Below are positions 1-5,882 of a stretch of 12,343 nt of DNA, one piece after another. Made by a program: the position numbers and the translations under genes. The notes below the pieces were generated by a model, which worked only from the letters and a program-made list of their open reading frames with translations, was not told the DNA's origin and did not search any database. This stretch comes from Irpex lacteus (taxonomy: Eukaryota > Basidiomycota > Agaricomycetes > Polyporales > Irpicaceae), in contig MQVO02000268.1 of assembly GCA_001986395.2 (NCBI GenBank), positions 1-12,343 on the forward strand, given 5' to 3'. Within the stretch, counting starts at the first letter, position 1. Every line of letters starts with the position of its first letter.

Positions 1-68
1 AAAAATGGTATTAATTTTAAATAGTTCTCCCAAAAAAACTTTTATTTAATTTATTTTATATTAATCTT

Positions 69-237
69 TTACTAATTCCATACGCTTAACCCAAAAAACT
101 AGGAATTAGAAATAATTCTAACTAGTTTTTTTGGGGATTTGTTGGACTAGTTGGTCTAGAACTAGCAGTAAGTTTAACTCAAGCTTAGTATTCTGCTAAC
201 ATAAAGCTACCTAAAGGATGCTATTGAACTTAACTAA
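69..237 (+). pseudogene. atp6: atp6 3'-end fragment (ATP synthase subunit a)
   Basis: This is a broken piece of the C-terminal end of ATP synthase subunit 6, the proton-channel subunit in the inner membrane. A short stretch (LLIPYA) at 69-86 is followed by an inserted family A hairpin, then GFVGLVGLELAVSLTQA at 135-185, the conserved region around the last helix. The frame then meets TAG at 186 and needs more than one small indel to reach YLKDAIELN and a TAA at 235-237, which resembles the usual fungal atp6 end. About 50 codons are recognisable out of roughly 250. No start or N-terminal part lies nearby, so it is a duplicated or relocated remnant, and a functional atp6 should exist elsewhere. 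Identification rests on motif recall; the part left of the hairpin is the weaker half. Confidence 0.7.
90..136. repeat. Family A hairpin, copy 1 (inside atp6 fragment)
   Basis: Outer arms CCCAAAAAACTAG and CTAGTTTTTTTGGGG pair almost fully. The inner part GAATTA-GAAA-TAATTC forms a second hairpin with a GAAA tetraloop when read on the plus strand. It separates two parts of the atp6 remnant. Confidence 0.9.
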
Positions 238-489
238 ATAAAGAATAAAATTATTCTTTGTGGGGAGCCAAAATAAAAATAAAGAGAAGAGTTTAGTTAG
301 AGGATATAAATTAATCAAGAGTAGAACATATTACATTACATTAGCCACATTTACCAGTTAGAGTCTGTTTGCCAGTCCCACCCCAAAAAAAGTAGCAAAA
401 ACTAAAAATAAATTAAATTTGGGGGGAAGGGTTAAACAAAGCAGAAAAAGATTTATTATTAAATATATATTAAAAAGGCTGTTAATTAA
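238..489. other. Spacer with no recognisable gene
   Basis: AT-rich stretch without a coding frame that I recognise. It holds a small palindrome at 244-257 (GAATAAAATTATTC) and, at 378-426, a loosely palindromic CCCCAAAAAAA ... TTTGGGGGG segment that may be a worn family A hairpin. Confidence 0.5.
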
Positions 490-684
490 ACTGTTTCTGT
501 ATGGGTATACAAAAGTGTTAACAATAAATTTATATTGCTAAATGATAATAAACCTACTTTTAGTTCTAAATTAGAAGCAACTAAAGAATTAAAAATGAGT
601 GCTAAAACAATTAGCAGGTATTTAGATACTCATAAAGAGTATAAAGGATTATATTTTTATAGTGTTGCTTTAGAGATTAATTAA
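490..684 (+). pseudogene. GIY-YIG homing endonuclease C-terminal remnant (NUMOD1-like)
   Basis: An open frame of 64 codons contains VWVYKSVNNKFILLNDNKP and, further on, SKLEATKELKMSAKTISRYL followed by YKGLYFYS. This is the typical tail of intron-encoded GIY-YIG endonucleases, a helix-turn-helix DNA-binding segment (NUMOD1-like) that recognises the intron insertion site. The catalytic GIY and YIG motifs are absent and the frame is stopped by a TAA at 487-489 just upstream, so it cannot be an active nuclease. The frame ends naturally at TAA 682-684. The following 400 bases resemble group I intron RNA, so the two are probably parts of one degraded mobile intron. Confidence 0.75.
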
Positions 685-689
685 AAGGT

Positions 690-1060
690 AAGATTTAGGG
701 TAAGGTGTGAGAAACTTTACTTGGCCTCTAGCAAAAGGAAACCTATTGCTAAAAACTATCAAATTGTCGGAACACCTTAAAGCTATTTTAACTAAATGTG
801 TTAGGTAACTAATTCATGGCTCAGGTAATGACTCGAGGTATGGTAAAATCGAAATAGAGGCACGTAAGGAAATAGATGAAGGTGGTGAAGGTGGGGAAGG
901 TGGGGACCAAGGTTCCACTATCGTTCCACAAAGGTTACTAACCAAAAGAAATTAATTATAATTAAAGAAGAAAGAATAGAGTGTCTGAATTGGATATACT
1001 CTATGAGCTTACCAGGCTCTTATGCTTTCCATTACATTAACTCGCATCAGGGGATTTAGG
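690..1060 (+). other. Probable group I intron core remnant
   Basis: Downstream of the endonuclease tail, AAATTGTCGGAACACCTTAA (764-783) followed by AAAGCTATTTTAACTAAAT and a paired TCAGGTAATGACTCGAGGTA segment around 820-840 resemble conserved core blocks of fungal mitochondrial group I introns, with an AAGGAAATAGATGA block just after. I could not fold a complete P3-P7 core by eye, and no recognisable exons flank it, so it is probably a non-functional fragment. A covariance-model search would decide. Confidence 0.45.
878..904. repeat. Three tandem 9-mers GAAGGTGG(G/T)
   Basis: GAAGGTGGT is followed by GAAGGTGGG twice, without spacers. It is a purine-rich expansion inside the putative group I intron remnant, probably from replication slippage. 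Confidence 0.85.
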
Positions 1061-1421
1061 AAATATTAAAATAATATAAAATTGAAATCTTAAAAGAAGC
1101 ACTATTATTAATTGAGATACAAAATAATAAAATAATTATTTTAGTGTAGTATATTAACATTCATAAATATTGTATCTTATTTATAAAACACTTAATTATC
1201 AGGACCTGAGAAAAAAATAAAACGTATGTATATTATTTCTTAAGTGGATTGTTAAATGATAATTAACTATTTTTAAGTATATACCTTTTTATTAAAAAAA
1301 GGAAAGAAGCTAAGTATAAAAATTTTAATTATCTAAGTACATTAATACTATCTTTATTTATGTATAAAAATAAAAATTTTATATATAGATTTTTAGTAGT
1401 ATATTTAATTTCATAAATATT
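1061..1421. other. AT-rich spacer upstream of orf110
   Basis: Very AT-rich with no coding frame that I recognise. It contains one family B hairpin (1284-1302). The base composition and lack of conserved blocks suggest leader or spacer DNA for the following ORF. Confidence 0.5.
1284..1302. repeat. Family B hairpin (short)
   Basis: CCTTTTTATTAAAAAAAGG is a near-perfect palindrome of the poly-T/poly-A type, 120 bases upstream of orf110. Confidence 0.65.
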
Positions 1422-1754
1422 ATGCAAAAATTAAATAAAATCCAAAAATTAAATCAAATCAGTATTTTATCTAGGCTAATTATTGGGGTAAAAAAAGGGT
1501 ATTCAACTCCAACACTACCTGATAATTTAATTAAATTAAATTCTACATTTTTCATAAGAACATTAAGATTTTTAGGTGGAACTAGTTTCTTATTATTACT
1601 ATCAAACAGTTATATAAATAATCCTATTTACATTTTATATATAGCTTTATTTTTTGCCTTTATTTTTACTTGTTATCAATATTATTTAAGTTTTAACAGA
1701 ATTAAACATATTATTAAAGTGCTTAAATCTGAGGAGCTAGATATAAAAAAATAA
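1422..1754 (+). CDS. orf110, small membrane protein of unknown function
   Basis: A complete 110-residue frame begins at ATG and ends in TAA. I do not recognise a named function. The N-terminus (about residues 1-25) is basic; a motif KKGYSTPTLPDNLIKL lies at about 24-39. Two hydrophobic segments follow (about 50-66 and 67-92), then a basic tail ending KVLKSEELDIKK. This layout suggests a small inner-membrane protein with two transmembrane helices. My impression is that similar GYSTPTLP...LRFLGG sequences occur as hypothetical proteins in Agaricomycete mitochondrial genomes or plasmids, possibly longer at the C-terminus; I cannot verify this. It is the only non-core ORF in the window that stays open without frameshifts, which hints at selection or a recent origin. 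A stop codon in place of a longer tail is possible. Confidence 0.6.
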   Translation: MQKLNKIQKLNQISILSRLIIGVKKGYSTPTLPDNLIKLNSTFFIRTLRFLGGTSFLLLLSNSYINNPIYILYIALFFAFIFTCYQYYLSFNRIKHIIKVLKSEELDIKK

Positions 1755-1904
1755 TAAAAAATAGACCCCAAATGGAATGGTGCCAGTACAACCATAGTAT
1801 TGTTAATCATTTATTTATAAAAAAAAAAATAATTTTAAAGAAAAGATAATTAAATATATAAGTTATATTCTTTGTTAGTTCAGATATTAAATTTATATAT
1901 AGTT

Positions 1905-1920
1905 ACCCTCGGACGAGGGT
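1905..1920. repeat. GC-rich mini-hairpin
   Basis: ACCCTCG-GA-CGAGGGT is a perfect 7-bp stem with a 2-base loop, a small GC cluster in AT-rich surroundings. Confidence 0.85.
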
Positions 1921-1982
1921 TTATTTATTTTTAATTTGGGAGGATCATTAATGTATTTTTATTTACTCCTACCATTCCTCAA

Positions 1983-2060
1983 CAAAAAAACTAGGCTCTA
2001 ATTAAAATTTAATTTAATTAAATTTTAATAATACCGGGATAATTAATTAGTTTTTTAGGG
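1983..2060. repeat. Family A hairpin, degenerate, with AT-rich insert
   Basis: Left arm AAAAAAACTAGG and right arm AATTAGTTTTTTAGGG match family A. The middle is expanded by an AT palindrome (AATTAAAATTTAATTTAATT and beyond) and an ATACCGGGAT segment. Outer C/G pairing is largely lost. Confidence 0.6.
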
Positions 2061-2216
2061 TTATGGTTAAATTGATTATTTACACTATTCTAATTGTAAA
2101 TTCAAGTTATTCCTCTTCTGAACACGGAGCTGAGGGTAACATGTTTCAAACTCTTACTTAACTAATAATAATAAACAGGAACCCTTTTCCTAGGCTCATA
2201 CATCACAGAGTAAGGT

Positions 2217-2393
2217 AAAGATCTAAATCATTTTAACTTAAGCCTTAATACAAGCATAACAGGATCATCTGCAACACCTATTATAAATAATTGTAATCAA
2301 ATTCAAAGTATTGGTTTAGCTCTATACACATCAAGCTATGTTACTTGTTATCGTTTCAATAGTGCTTAAACTAGAACATTCTATCATAAGCTG
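2217..2393 (+). pseudogene. nad6: nad6-like C-terminal fragment
   Basis: An open frame reads DLNHFNLSLNTSITGS, then NQIQSIGLALYTSSYVT (2295-2345), which resembles the region before the last helix of fungal NADH dehydrogenase subunit 6 (typically QIQAIGQVLYT). A one-base frameshift near 2343-2348 is needed to continue into LLVIVSIVL, the expected final hydrophobic helix. No N-terminal part is recognisable, so this is a broken copy of a complex I membrane-arm subunit. Identification rests on one motif and the hydrophobic tail; moderate certainty. Confidence 0.5.
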
Positions 2394-2433
2394 AAAAGTA
2401 AATGATTTTAAGATAAAGCCCTTTTTCTAAACT

Positions 2434-2499
2434 CCAAAAAAACTAATTATTTCTGTCCACAATCCAATCCACTTTGTGGGCTGGGTCCTAGTTTTTTTT
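2434..2499. repeat. Family A hairpin carrying a GC-rich insert in its loop
   Basis: Arms CCAAAAAAACTAATTATTTCT and CCTAGTTTTTTTT match family A in its second orientation. The loop is interrupted by a GC-rich segment at 2456-2486 that resembles the GC island near 6150. Confidence 0.8.
2456..2486. repeat. GC-rich segment shared with the 6149-6190 island
   Basis: The reverse complement reads ACCCAGCCCAC-AAAG-TGGATTGGATTGTGGA. The island at 6149-6190 reads CCCCAGCCCAC-TTTG-TGGATTGTGGATTGTGG. The two agree almost base for base apart from an inverted 4-base centre and a 2-base difference, so they appear to be copies of one element. Confidence 0.75.
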
Positions 2500-2504
2500 A
2501 GTAG

Positions 2505-2846
2505 AATACTTTAAAAAAAGCAGGAAGCTCTTTAGGTTATACTAAATTTTAAATAGACTATAGCTAAGATGAAAGAAGCCTATTATACTAAAGTTCATAC
2601 TTTATCTGAAGAGGGTAGAGCTAAAATTAGTGAGAGTAACCATAATCGTTCCGAAGAATTAAAGGAAAAAGATAGGGCTCGTATGCTTAAGTATAGTCTT
2701 GCTAAGGCACACTCTATCCTTTTTTTTTAATAAAAAAAAAAGGGAAGTCACAAATGTTTTCACAAACGAATAGACTATCTACCCTAGTAAGACAAGCTGC
2801 CACAGATATTGGTGTTTATCATGTTTCAGTAAAAAAAATTTATTAA
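2505..2846 (+). pseudogene. GIY-YIG homing endonuclease C-terminal remnant (NUMOD3 + NUMOD1-like)
   Basis: The frame opens with TLKKAGSSLGYTK (2508-2546), typical of the linker after the GIY-YIG catalytic domain. After two in-frame stops it resumes at 2569 with MKEAYYTKVHTLSEEGRAKI and EELKEKDRARM, resembling NUMOD3-type DNA-binding repeats, and runs to SLAKAHSI. A family B hairpin then intervenes, after which VTNVFTNE (2747-2770), a stop, TIYPS and, after a frameshift, VRQAATDIGVYHVSVKK complete a NUMOD1-like helix-turn-helix ending at TAA 2844-2846. No catalytic domain is present. It is the dead remnant of a group I intron endonuclease, different from the one at 490-684. Confidence 0.75.
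2718..2744. repeat. Family B hairpin inside the GIY-YIG pseudogene
   Basis: CC-T9-AATA-A9-GGG palindrome. It sits between AKAHSI and VTNVFTNE, which are normally adjacent or nearly so in this endonuclease type, so it looks like an insertion. Confidence 0.8.
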
Positions 2847-2868
2847 AGCAATCCATAGTGTAAGCTAT

Positions 2869-2911
2869 GTAAGCAAATAATATACACGGAAAAGGAATAT
2901 ATTTTGCTTAC
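2869..2911. repeat. Inverted repeat GTAAGCAAA / TTTGCTTAC
   Basis: A 9-bp perfect stem is extended by imperfect AT pairs (TAATATA / AATATAT), with a loop around CACGGAAAAGG. It does not belong to family A or B. It lies between the endonuclease remnant and trnR. Confidence 0.6.
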
Positions 2912-2982
2912 AAGCTTATTTATATCTATGTATTAAATAAAAAAGAATATCTTAGATTTGTGCTAAACGTTAGAGCCGGGAG

Positions 2983-3000
2983 GAGGACGCTCACGTCCTC
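2983..3000. repeat. GC-rich mini-hairpin upstream of trnR
   Basis: GAGGACG-CTCA-CGTCCTC has a perfect 7-bp stem and is preceded by GAGCCGGGAG. It lies 33 bases upstream of tRNA-Arg. Confidence 0.85.
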
Positions 3001-3033
3001 AAAAATTTATTTATTTATTTAAATTAGAGTTGA

Positions 3034-3106
3034 GTATCTTTAGCTTAATTGGTAGTAGTATATGTTTACGAAACATATTATATTGGTTCGAGTCCAATAA
3101 GATACT
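3034..3106 (+). tRNA. trnR(acg): tRNA-Arg (anticodon ACG)
   Basis: A 73-base cloverleaf can be drawn. Acceptor stem GTATCTT/AAGATAC; short D arm GCT...AGT with GG in the loop; anticodon stem TATGT/ACATA with loop TTACGAA (anticodon 3068-3070, ACG); T arm ATTGG-TTCGAGT-CCAAT; discriminator T. It reads CGN arginine codons. The CCA end is not encoded, as usual in mitochondria. Confidence 0.93.
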
Positions 3107-3145
3107 AATAAATTTCTTAATCCATTATCTCTTTATTTTTATTAA

Positions 3146-3271
3146 GCCTATAAGGATTCTGTACCTAAACCTAACACTACTACAGATACCTCTAATCCAG
3201 CTGCGACAGAATCTACTAGTCCTAGTGCTGATAAATCAGCTAAACCTACAACTGATTCAACAAATGAATAA
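3146..3271 (+). pseudogene. Pro/Ser/Thr-rich C-terminal protein remnant
   Basis: A frame of 41 codons ending at TAA 3269-3271 reads KDSVPKPNTTTDTSNPAATE and continues in the same low-complexity style (SADKSAKPTTDSTNE). It opens directly after a stop and has no start codon, so it is the tail of a lost protein. The composition is unlike core mitochondrial proteins and like disordered tails of plasmid-type membrane ORFs (compare the PAASSSADPSSG stretch in the remnant near 10000). No function can be assigned. Confidence 0.45.
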
Positions 3272-3311
3272 ATAAAATAAAAAGTTATAAAAAAGTATAC
3301 ACAATAAAATA

Positions 3312-3360
3312 ATAAAAAAACGCTAAGAATTATTTCTAATTCCTAGTGTATTTTTATTGG
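3312..3360. repeat. Family A hairpin, degenerate
   Basis: AAAAAAACGCTAAGAATTAT ... TTCTAATTCCTAGTGTATTT matches family A in its second orientation with arm mismatches; terminal C/G runs are lost. It directly abuts the nad5 pseudogene. Confidence 0.7.
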
Positions 3361-4064
3361 TATGATTAGTTATATTATGATTAGCTGGGTTTACTACATA
3401 TATAAGTGGTTTAATAGCAGTAGTATTTAATGATATAAAAAGAGTAATAGCTTTATCTATTATCTCTCAATTAAGCATGATGATGTTAGCTATAAGGGTA
3501 AGTGCATATGTTTTAGTAATCTCTCTTCTTCCAAAAAAACTAGTTAGAATTATTTATAATTACTAGTGTTTTTGGGGTATTGTCATGCTTTCTTTAAAGC
3601 ATTTTTATTTCTGTCAGCTGGTTATATATGTCAGAAACTCAATATATGCGTAAATTTGGAGTATTAATAGAATATTTATCAATTAGTAATACTACTATGT
3701 TAATAGCCTTTAATCCCTTTGCCTGGTCTAAGAGGTTACTATAGTTCAGATAATTATAATCATTATATGGAATTTGTACTGTATGTGGATATATATGTCT
3801 TATATTACTACAGCATCAGCTACATTCACAGCAATATATTCATTAAGAGTATAATATTTAACATTATATAATAATCCACGTGGGAATAAATGTCTATATG
3901 GACATAAACATTAAAGTACTAATATGACAATACCTTTGTCTATTTTAACTATATTTAGTATATTATTAGGTTATGATAGAGATAATGTTGTATTTAATTT
4001 AACTATGGGGTTCCCACATACTAATTCCTTTATTGAAACTGAATATACTTTACCCCTTTTTTAA
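3360..4064 (+). pseudogene. nad5: nad5 pseudogene (NADH dehydrogenase subunit 5), internal and 3' parts
   Basis: Recognisable nad5 segments follow in the correct order. GFTTYISGLIAVVFNDIKRV and IISQLSMMMLAI (3387-3500) cover the conserved proton-channel helices. After a family A hairpin comes YCHAFFKAFLFLSAG (3578-3622); after a frameshift, MSETQYMRKFGVLIEYLSIS (from about 3629); then broken pieces including ITTASATFTAIYSLRV (about 3805-3852), NNPRG, and MTIPLSILTIFSILLGYDRD followed by SFIETEYTLP. The lysine-containing DIKRVIA and HAFFKA motifs are diagnostic. At least three frameshifts besides the hairpin, and lost stretches around 3720-3770, exclude function. TGA at 3363 and 3378 falls at tryptophan positions. 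The N-terminal third is missing. An intact nad5 should exist elsewhere in the mitochondrial genome. Confidence 0.9.
3531..3577. repeat. Family A hairpin inserted between two nad5 codons
   Basis: CCAAAAAAACTAGTTAGAAT ... TACTAGTGTTTTTGGGG, 47 bp. On the left the nad5 frame ends exactly at CTT (3528-3530); on the right it resumes at TAT (3578) with YCHAFFKA. Spacing to the family motif AYxLxIxHLYCHAFFKA is conserved, so nothing appears to have been lost. Confidence 0.9.
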
Positions 4065-4072
4065 TAAAAAGG
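4053..4072. repeat. Family B hairpin at the nad5 remnant's end
   Basis: CCCCTTTTTTAATAAAAAGG replaces the expected nad5 sequence right after ETEYTL. Confidence 0.75.
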
Positions 4073-4212
4073 AAATAAAGGGAGGCTAGTGTATGAAAGT
4101 GGGTTAGGGTTTACATTAGAATAAGACGGTTTCCGTGGCCCAAACCACTAAGAATCAACAGGTGCGAACTTGCTATCCTTCCAATAAAATTTTATTCTTA
4201 TCTAGTGTCTGT

Positions 4213-4412
4213 CTAGATAGAATACCTTATGCTTAAGAACTCCCCTCGCACGTACTTGATGTAGTTCAACTCTGTAAGTTTCTTCGATTTGTTCACCTTC
4301 AATTTAACCTCTGATTTAGCTTCACTATTAACTTCCCCTCAGTTTTAACTTCTTCTCTAGGATGAACAATCACATCAGATTTAGTAGATTGAGTCTCATT
4401 AACTTTAGATTC
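4213..4412 (-). pseudogene. Charged, low-complexity ORF remnant (unknown)
   Basis: On the minus strand a frame opening after a stop at 4413-4415 reads ESKVNETQSTKSDVIVHPRE. A one-base shift at a G4 run then gives VNSEAKSEVKLKVNKSKKL and TELNYIKYVRGEFLSIR before TAG at 4213-4215. The Glu/Lys/Ser-rich composition resembles the disordered tail of a larger protein. No start codon and no domain are seen. It could be another piece of a plasmid-type ORF or an intron protein; I cannot assign it. Confidence 0.35.
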
Positions 4413-4488
4413 TTATGTAGCCAAAAAAGGGGGTTCTAAAATTTTAATAAATAAAAAGAAAATTAGTAACACATTAAATTATTTATCG

Positions 4489-4505
4489 CCCACCACGGTG
4501 GTGGG
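4489..4505. repeat. GC-rich mini-hairpin
   Basis: CCCACCAC-G-GTGGTGGG has a perfect 8-bp stem about one base apart, in AT-rich DNA between two minus-strand ORF remnants. Confidence 0.8.
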
Positions 4506-4730
4506 GTTTATTAAGGCTATTAATTTCAATAGCTTTATCTTAATACTTATTTTCTGTTGTTACGTATATCATTTAACTGTTTTAAAGAGCTAAATATTTT
4601 AGATTTAATCTCTTTACTATTATTCTGGCACATGGATTCGTTACGTTTTATTTGCTGTTTCCTTGTTTTAGCATCCTCATTACTAATCACACCGTTTTTT
4701 TTCAAATAAATCCACAATATCATTCTCTAC

Positions 4731-4757
4731 TTCCCTTTTTTTTTTAAAAAAAAGGAA
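4731..4757. repeat. Family B hairpin read in frame
   Basis: TTCCC-T10-A8-GGAA palindrome within the minus-strand ORF remnant. The frame on both sides is the same and the insert contains no stop in it. Confidence 0.75.
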
Positions 4758-4852
4758 GGCATCAAGTTCTTTTCCATTACTTTGTAAGCAGGCTTCTTCG
4801 TAACGCATTTGTTTTATTTTTCTGCTAAAGTCAGTAACCGCAAAAATCCAAT

Positions 4853-4871
4853 CAGTCCGGCGGTCCGGCTG
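4853..4871. repeat. GC cluster
   Basis: CAGTCCGGCGGTCCGGCTG contains a repeated GTCCGGC and can fold weakly. It marks the junction between two reading frames of the minus-strand remnant, suggesting insertion. Confidence 0.6.
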
Positions 4872-4964
4872 CTCTTATATAAATTAAGTATAGATTTTAA
4901 ATAAACTATTTCATTTAACCCTTTATCTGTAAGATGTTGTTTATTATTAAAAATTTCTATACAT

Positions 4965-5013
4965 CCCCAAAAAACTAGGAATTAGAATTAATTCTAACTA
5001 GTTTTTTTGGGGG
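4965..5013. repeat. Family A hairpin
   Basis: CCCCAAAAAACTAG ... CTAGTTTTTTTGGGGG with a perfect inner palindrome TTAGAATTAATTCTAA. Near-full pairing; first orientation. Confidence 0.92.
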
Positions 5014-5042
5014 AGCTCAGAATCTAAAATCAATTGATTTAG

Positions 5043-5383
5043 CACTTCGTAAAGGGGAGTAAAGGCTTACAAATAGGATCAGCTAATAGTAAATCTCCTA
5101 CTTCACTAGCTGTTACAGTATTTATTGCACTAGGTGTTGGTTGGGTACTAGTTAGTTGAAACAATGTATTTCATAATATACCTACACCTATAGCTGTTCA
5201 GCGACTCAACCCAAAAAACTAGGGTCGCTTTACCGGATGAATTAATTCTAACTAGTTTTTTGGGGTAATAAATTGAATAACTGTCCTAAAAAGATAGAAG
5301 GTGCTATTGAAGAAACAGATGAATTGTTCTTTGGGTGTCACATTTTAACTGTTCTTATCTTTCTTTACTCTACTTTACGCTAA
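5043..5383 (+). pseudogene. Membrane-protein remnant split by a hairpin (unknown)
   Basis: A frame opening after TAG at 5040 reads KGLQIGSANSKSPTSLAVTV then FIALGVGWVLVSWNNVFHNI and PTPIAVQRL (to about 5209), one transmembrane segment followed by a polar part. TGA encodes the W of VSWNN. A family A hairpin intervenes, after which NKLNNCPKKIEGAIEETDEL and a second hydrophobic stretch end at TAA 5381-5383. No start codon and no known family. I infer one disrupted protein because both halves are open up to the hairpin edges, but this continuity is unproven. Confidence 0.4.
5210..5265. repeat. Family A hairpin with altered loop
   Basis: CCCAAAAAACTAGG and CTAACTAGTTTTTTGGGG arms are typical. The inner stem is interrupted by a GTCGCTTTACCGGATG segment, so the loop is longer than in other copies. 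Confidence 0.85.
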
Positions 5384-5514
5384 TCCTCCAAAATAAACAA
5401 GATGATTGTGGATTTAAGAATAAAGCCGGGTATTAATAAAAGAATAGAATTAAAAAGAGTCTTATAATTAAATAAAATAAAATATTATAATTAGATTATT
5501 AGATTTTGCCCTTC
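5384..5514. other. AT-rich spacer before the tRNA cluster
   Basis: No gene or conserved block seen. It ends in a pyrimidine-rich run leading into a family B hairpin. Confidence 0.5.
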
Positions 5515-5543
5515 CCTCCCTTTTTTTTTAATTAAAAAAAAGG
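5515..5543. repeat. Family B hairpin just upstream of trnL
   Basis: CCTCCC-T9-AATT-A8-GG; its right arm ends only 2-3 bases before the tRNA-Leu acceptor stem, a position suited to RNA processing or to recent insertion. Confidence 0.8.
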
Positions 5544-5545
5544 AA

Positions 5546-5628
5546 ACGAACATGTTGAAATTGGTAAACAATCTTCTCTTAAGTAGAAGTGGGAATATCC
5601 CTTAAGAGTTCAAGTCTCTTTGTTCGTA
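5546..5628 (+). tRNA. trnL(uaa): tRNA-Leu (anticodon TAA)
   Basis: An 83-base class II tRNA with a long variable arm. Acceptor ACGAACA/TGTTCGT; D arm TTG...CAA with GG; anticodon stem CTTCT/AGAAG with loop CTTAAGT (anticodon 5580-5582, TAA); variable arm containing GGGA-ATA-TCCC; T arm AAGAG-TTCAAGT-CTCTT; discriminator A. It reads UUR leucine codons, the most used in this AT-rich genome. First of a three-tRNA cluster. Confidence 0.95.
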
Positions 5629-5669
5629 AAACAAAAATAAAATCTTAATAATAAGATAGTGTCCATACA

Positions 5670-5741
5670 TGCGGTATAGTGTAAAGGTTGGCACAATAGC
5701 CTCATGAGCTGTTAGAGCAGGTTCAATTCCTGATGCCGCAA
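5670..5741 (+). tRNA. trnM(cau): tRNA-Met (anticodon CAT)
   Basis: A 72-base cloverleaf. Acceptor TGCGGTA/TGCCGCA; D arm GTG...CAC; anticodon stem ATAGC/GCTGT with one T-G pair and loop CTCATGA; T arm CAGG-TTCAATT-CCTG; discriminator A. I cannot decide from sequence alone whether it is the initiator or elongator. It lies 41 bases after tRNA-Leu. Confidence 0.93.
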
Positions 5742-5761
5742 TAGAAATAAAATAAAGACCG

Positions 5762-5832
5762 GGTCTTTTTGTATAAAGGCAGTACAGCTACCCTTCACGT
5801 AGCAAGTATCAGTTCGATTCTGATAAAGACTA
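5762..5832 (+). tRNA. trnE(uuc): tRNA-Glu (anticodon TTC)
   Basis: A 71-base cloverleaf. Acceptor GGTCTTT/AAAGACT with a terminal G-T pair; D arm GTA...TAC; anticodon stem GCTAC/GTAGC with loop CCTTCAC (anticodon 5794-5796, TTC); T arm ATCAG-TTCGATT-CTGAT; discriminator A. Position 33 is C instead of the nearly universal T, which may be a family trait or a real oddity. It lies 20 bases after tRNA-Met. Confidence 0.92.
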
Positions 5833-5851
5833 TATTCTTAATTTCTTTATG

Positions 5852-5882
5852 CCTTTTTATTTTTATAATAATAAAAAAAAGG
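5852..5882. repeat. Family B-like hairpin after trnE
   Basis: CCTTTTTATTTTTATAATAA ... AAAAAAAAGG forms an imperfect AT stem closed by CC/GG, 19 bases after the tRNA cluster. Confidence 0.6.

Larger units (their letters stand above)
1755..2216. other. Spacer with hairpins and possible gene debris
   Basis: No intact gene. A short frame around 1951-1981 (MYFYLLLPFL) resembles the start of a mitochondrial NADH dehydrogenase subunit such as nad5, but is too short to assign. It runs into a degenerate family A hairpin. The stretch after the hairpin (2060-2160) holds short open pieces I could not identify. Confidence 0.4.
4547..4963 (-). pseudogene. Decayed minus-strand ORF with endonuclease-like start
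   Basis: Three frame segments follow each other on the minus strand. The first (from 4960) reads IEIFNNKQHLTDKGLNEIVY and LKSILNLYKS, similar to the C-terminal end of LAGLIDADG homing endonucleases (NKEHLT..GL..I...K..LN). A GC-rich cluster at 4853-4871 separates it from a second frame, DWIFAVTDFSRKIKQMRYEE then ACLQSNGKELDAF, which reads through a family B hairpin without a stop (FLFFKKKRE) into VENDIVDLFEK. A shift at an A8 run then gives NGVISNEDAKTRKQQIKRNE and KEIKSKIFSSLKQLNDIRNN before TAA at 4547-4549. The second part is charged, probably helical, and unidentified. The upstream end is cut by a family A hairpin. No catalytic LAGLIDADG motif is present. Confidence 0.5.

Noticed and set aside
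3030..3275. An 81-codon plus-strand frame
   Set aside because: It runs straight through tRNA-Arg and is out of frame with the Pro/Ser/Thr-rich remnant, so it is a chance frame.
4228..4262. Segment with CTCGCACGTAC resembling group II intron domain V
   Set aside because: The two arms do not pair as required (no AGC-GTT catalytic triad helix), and the minus strand here is part of a coding remnant.
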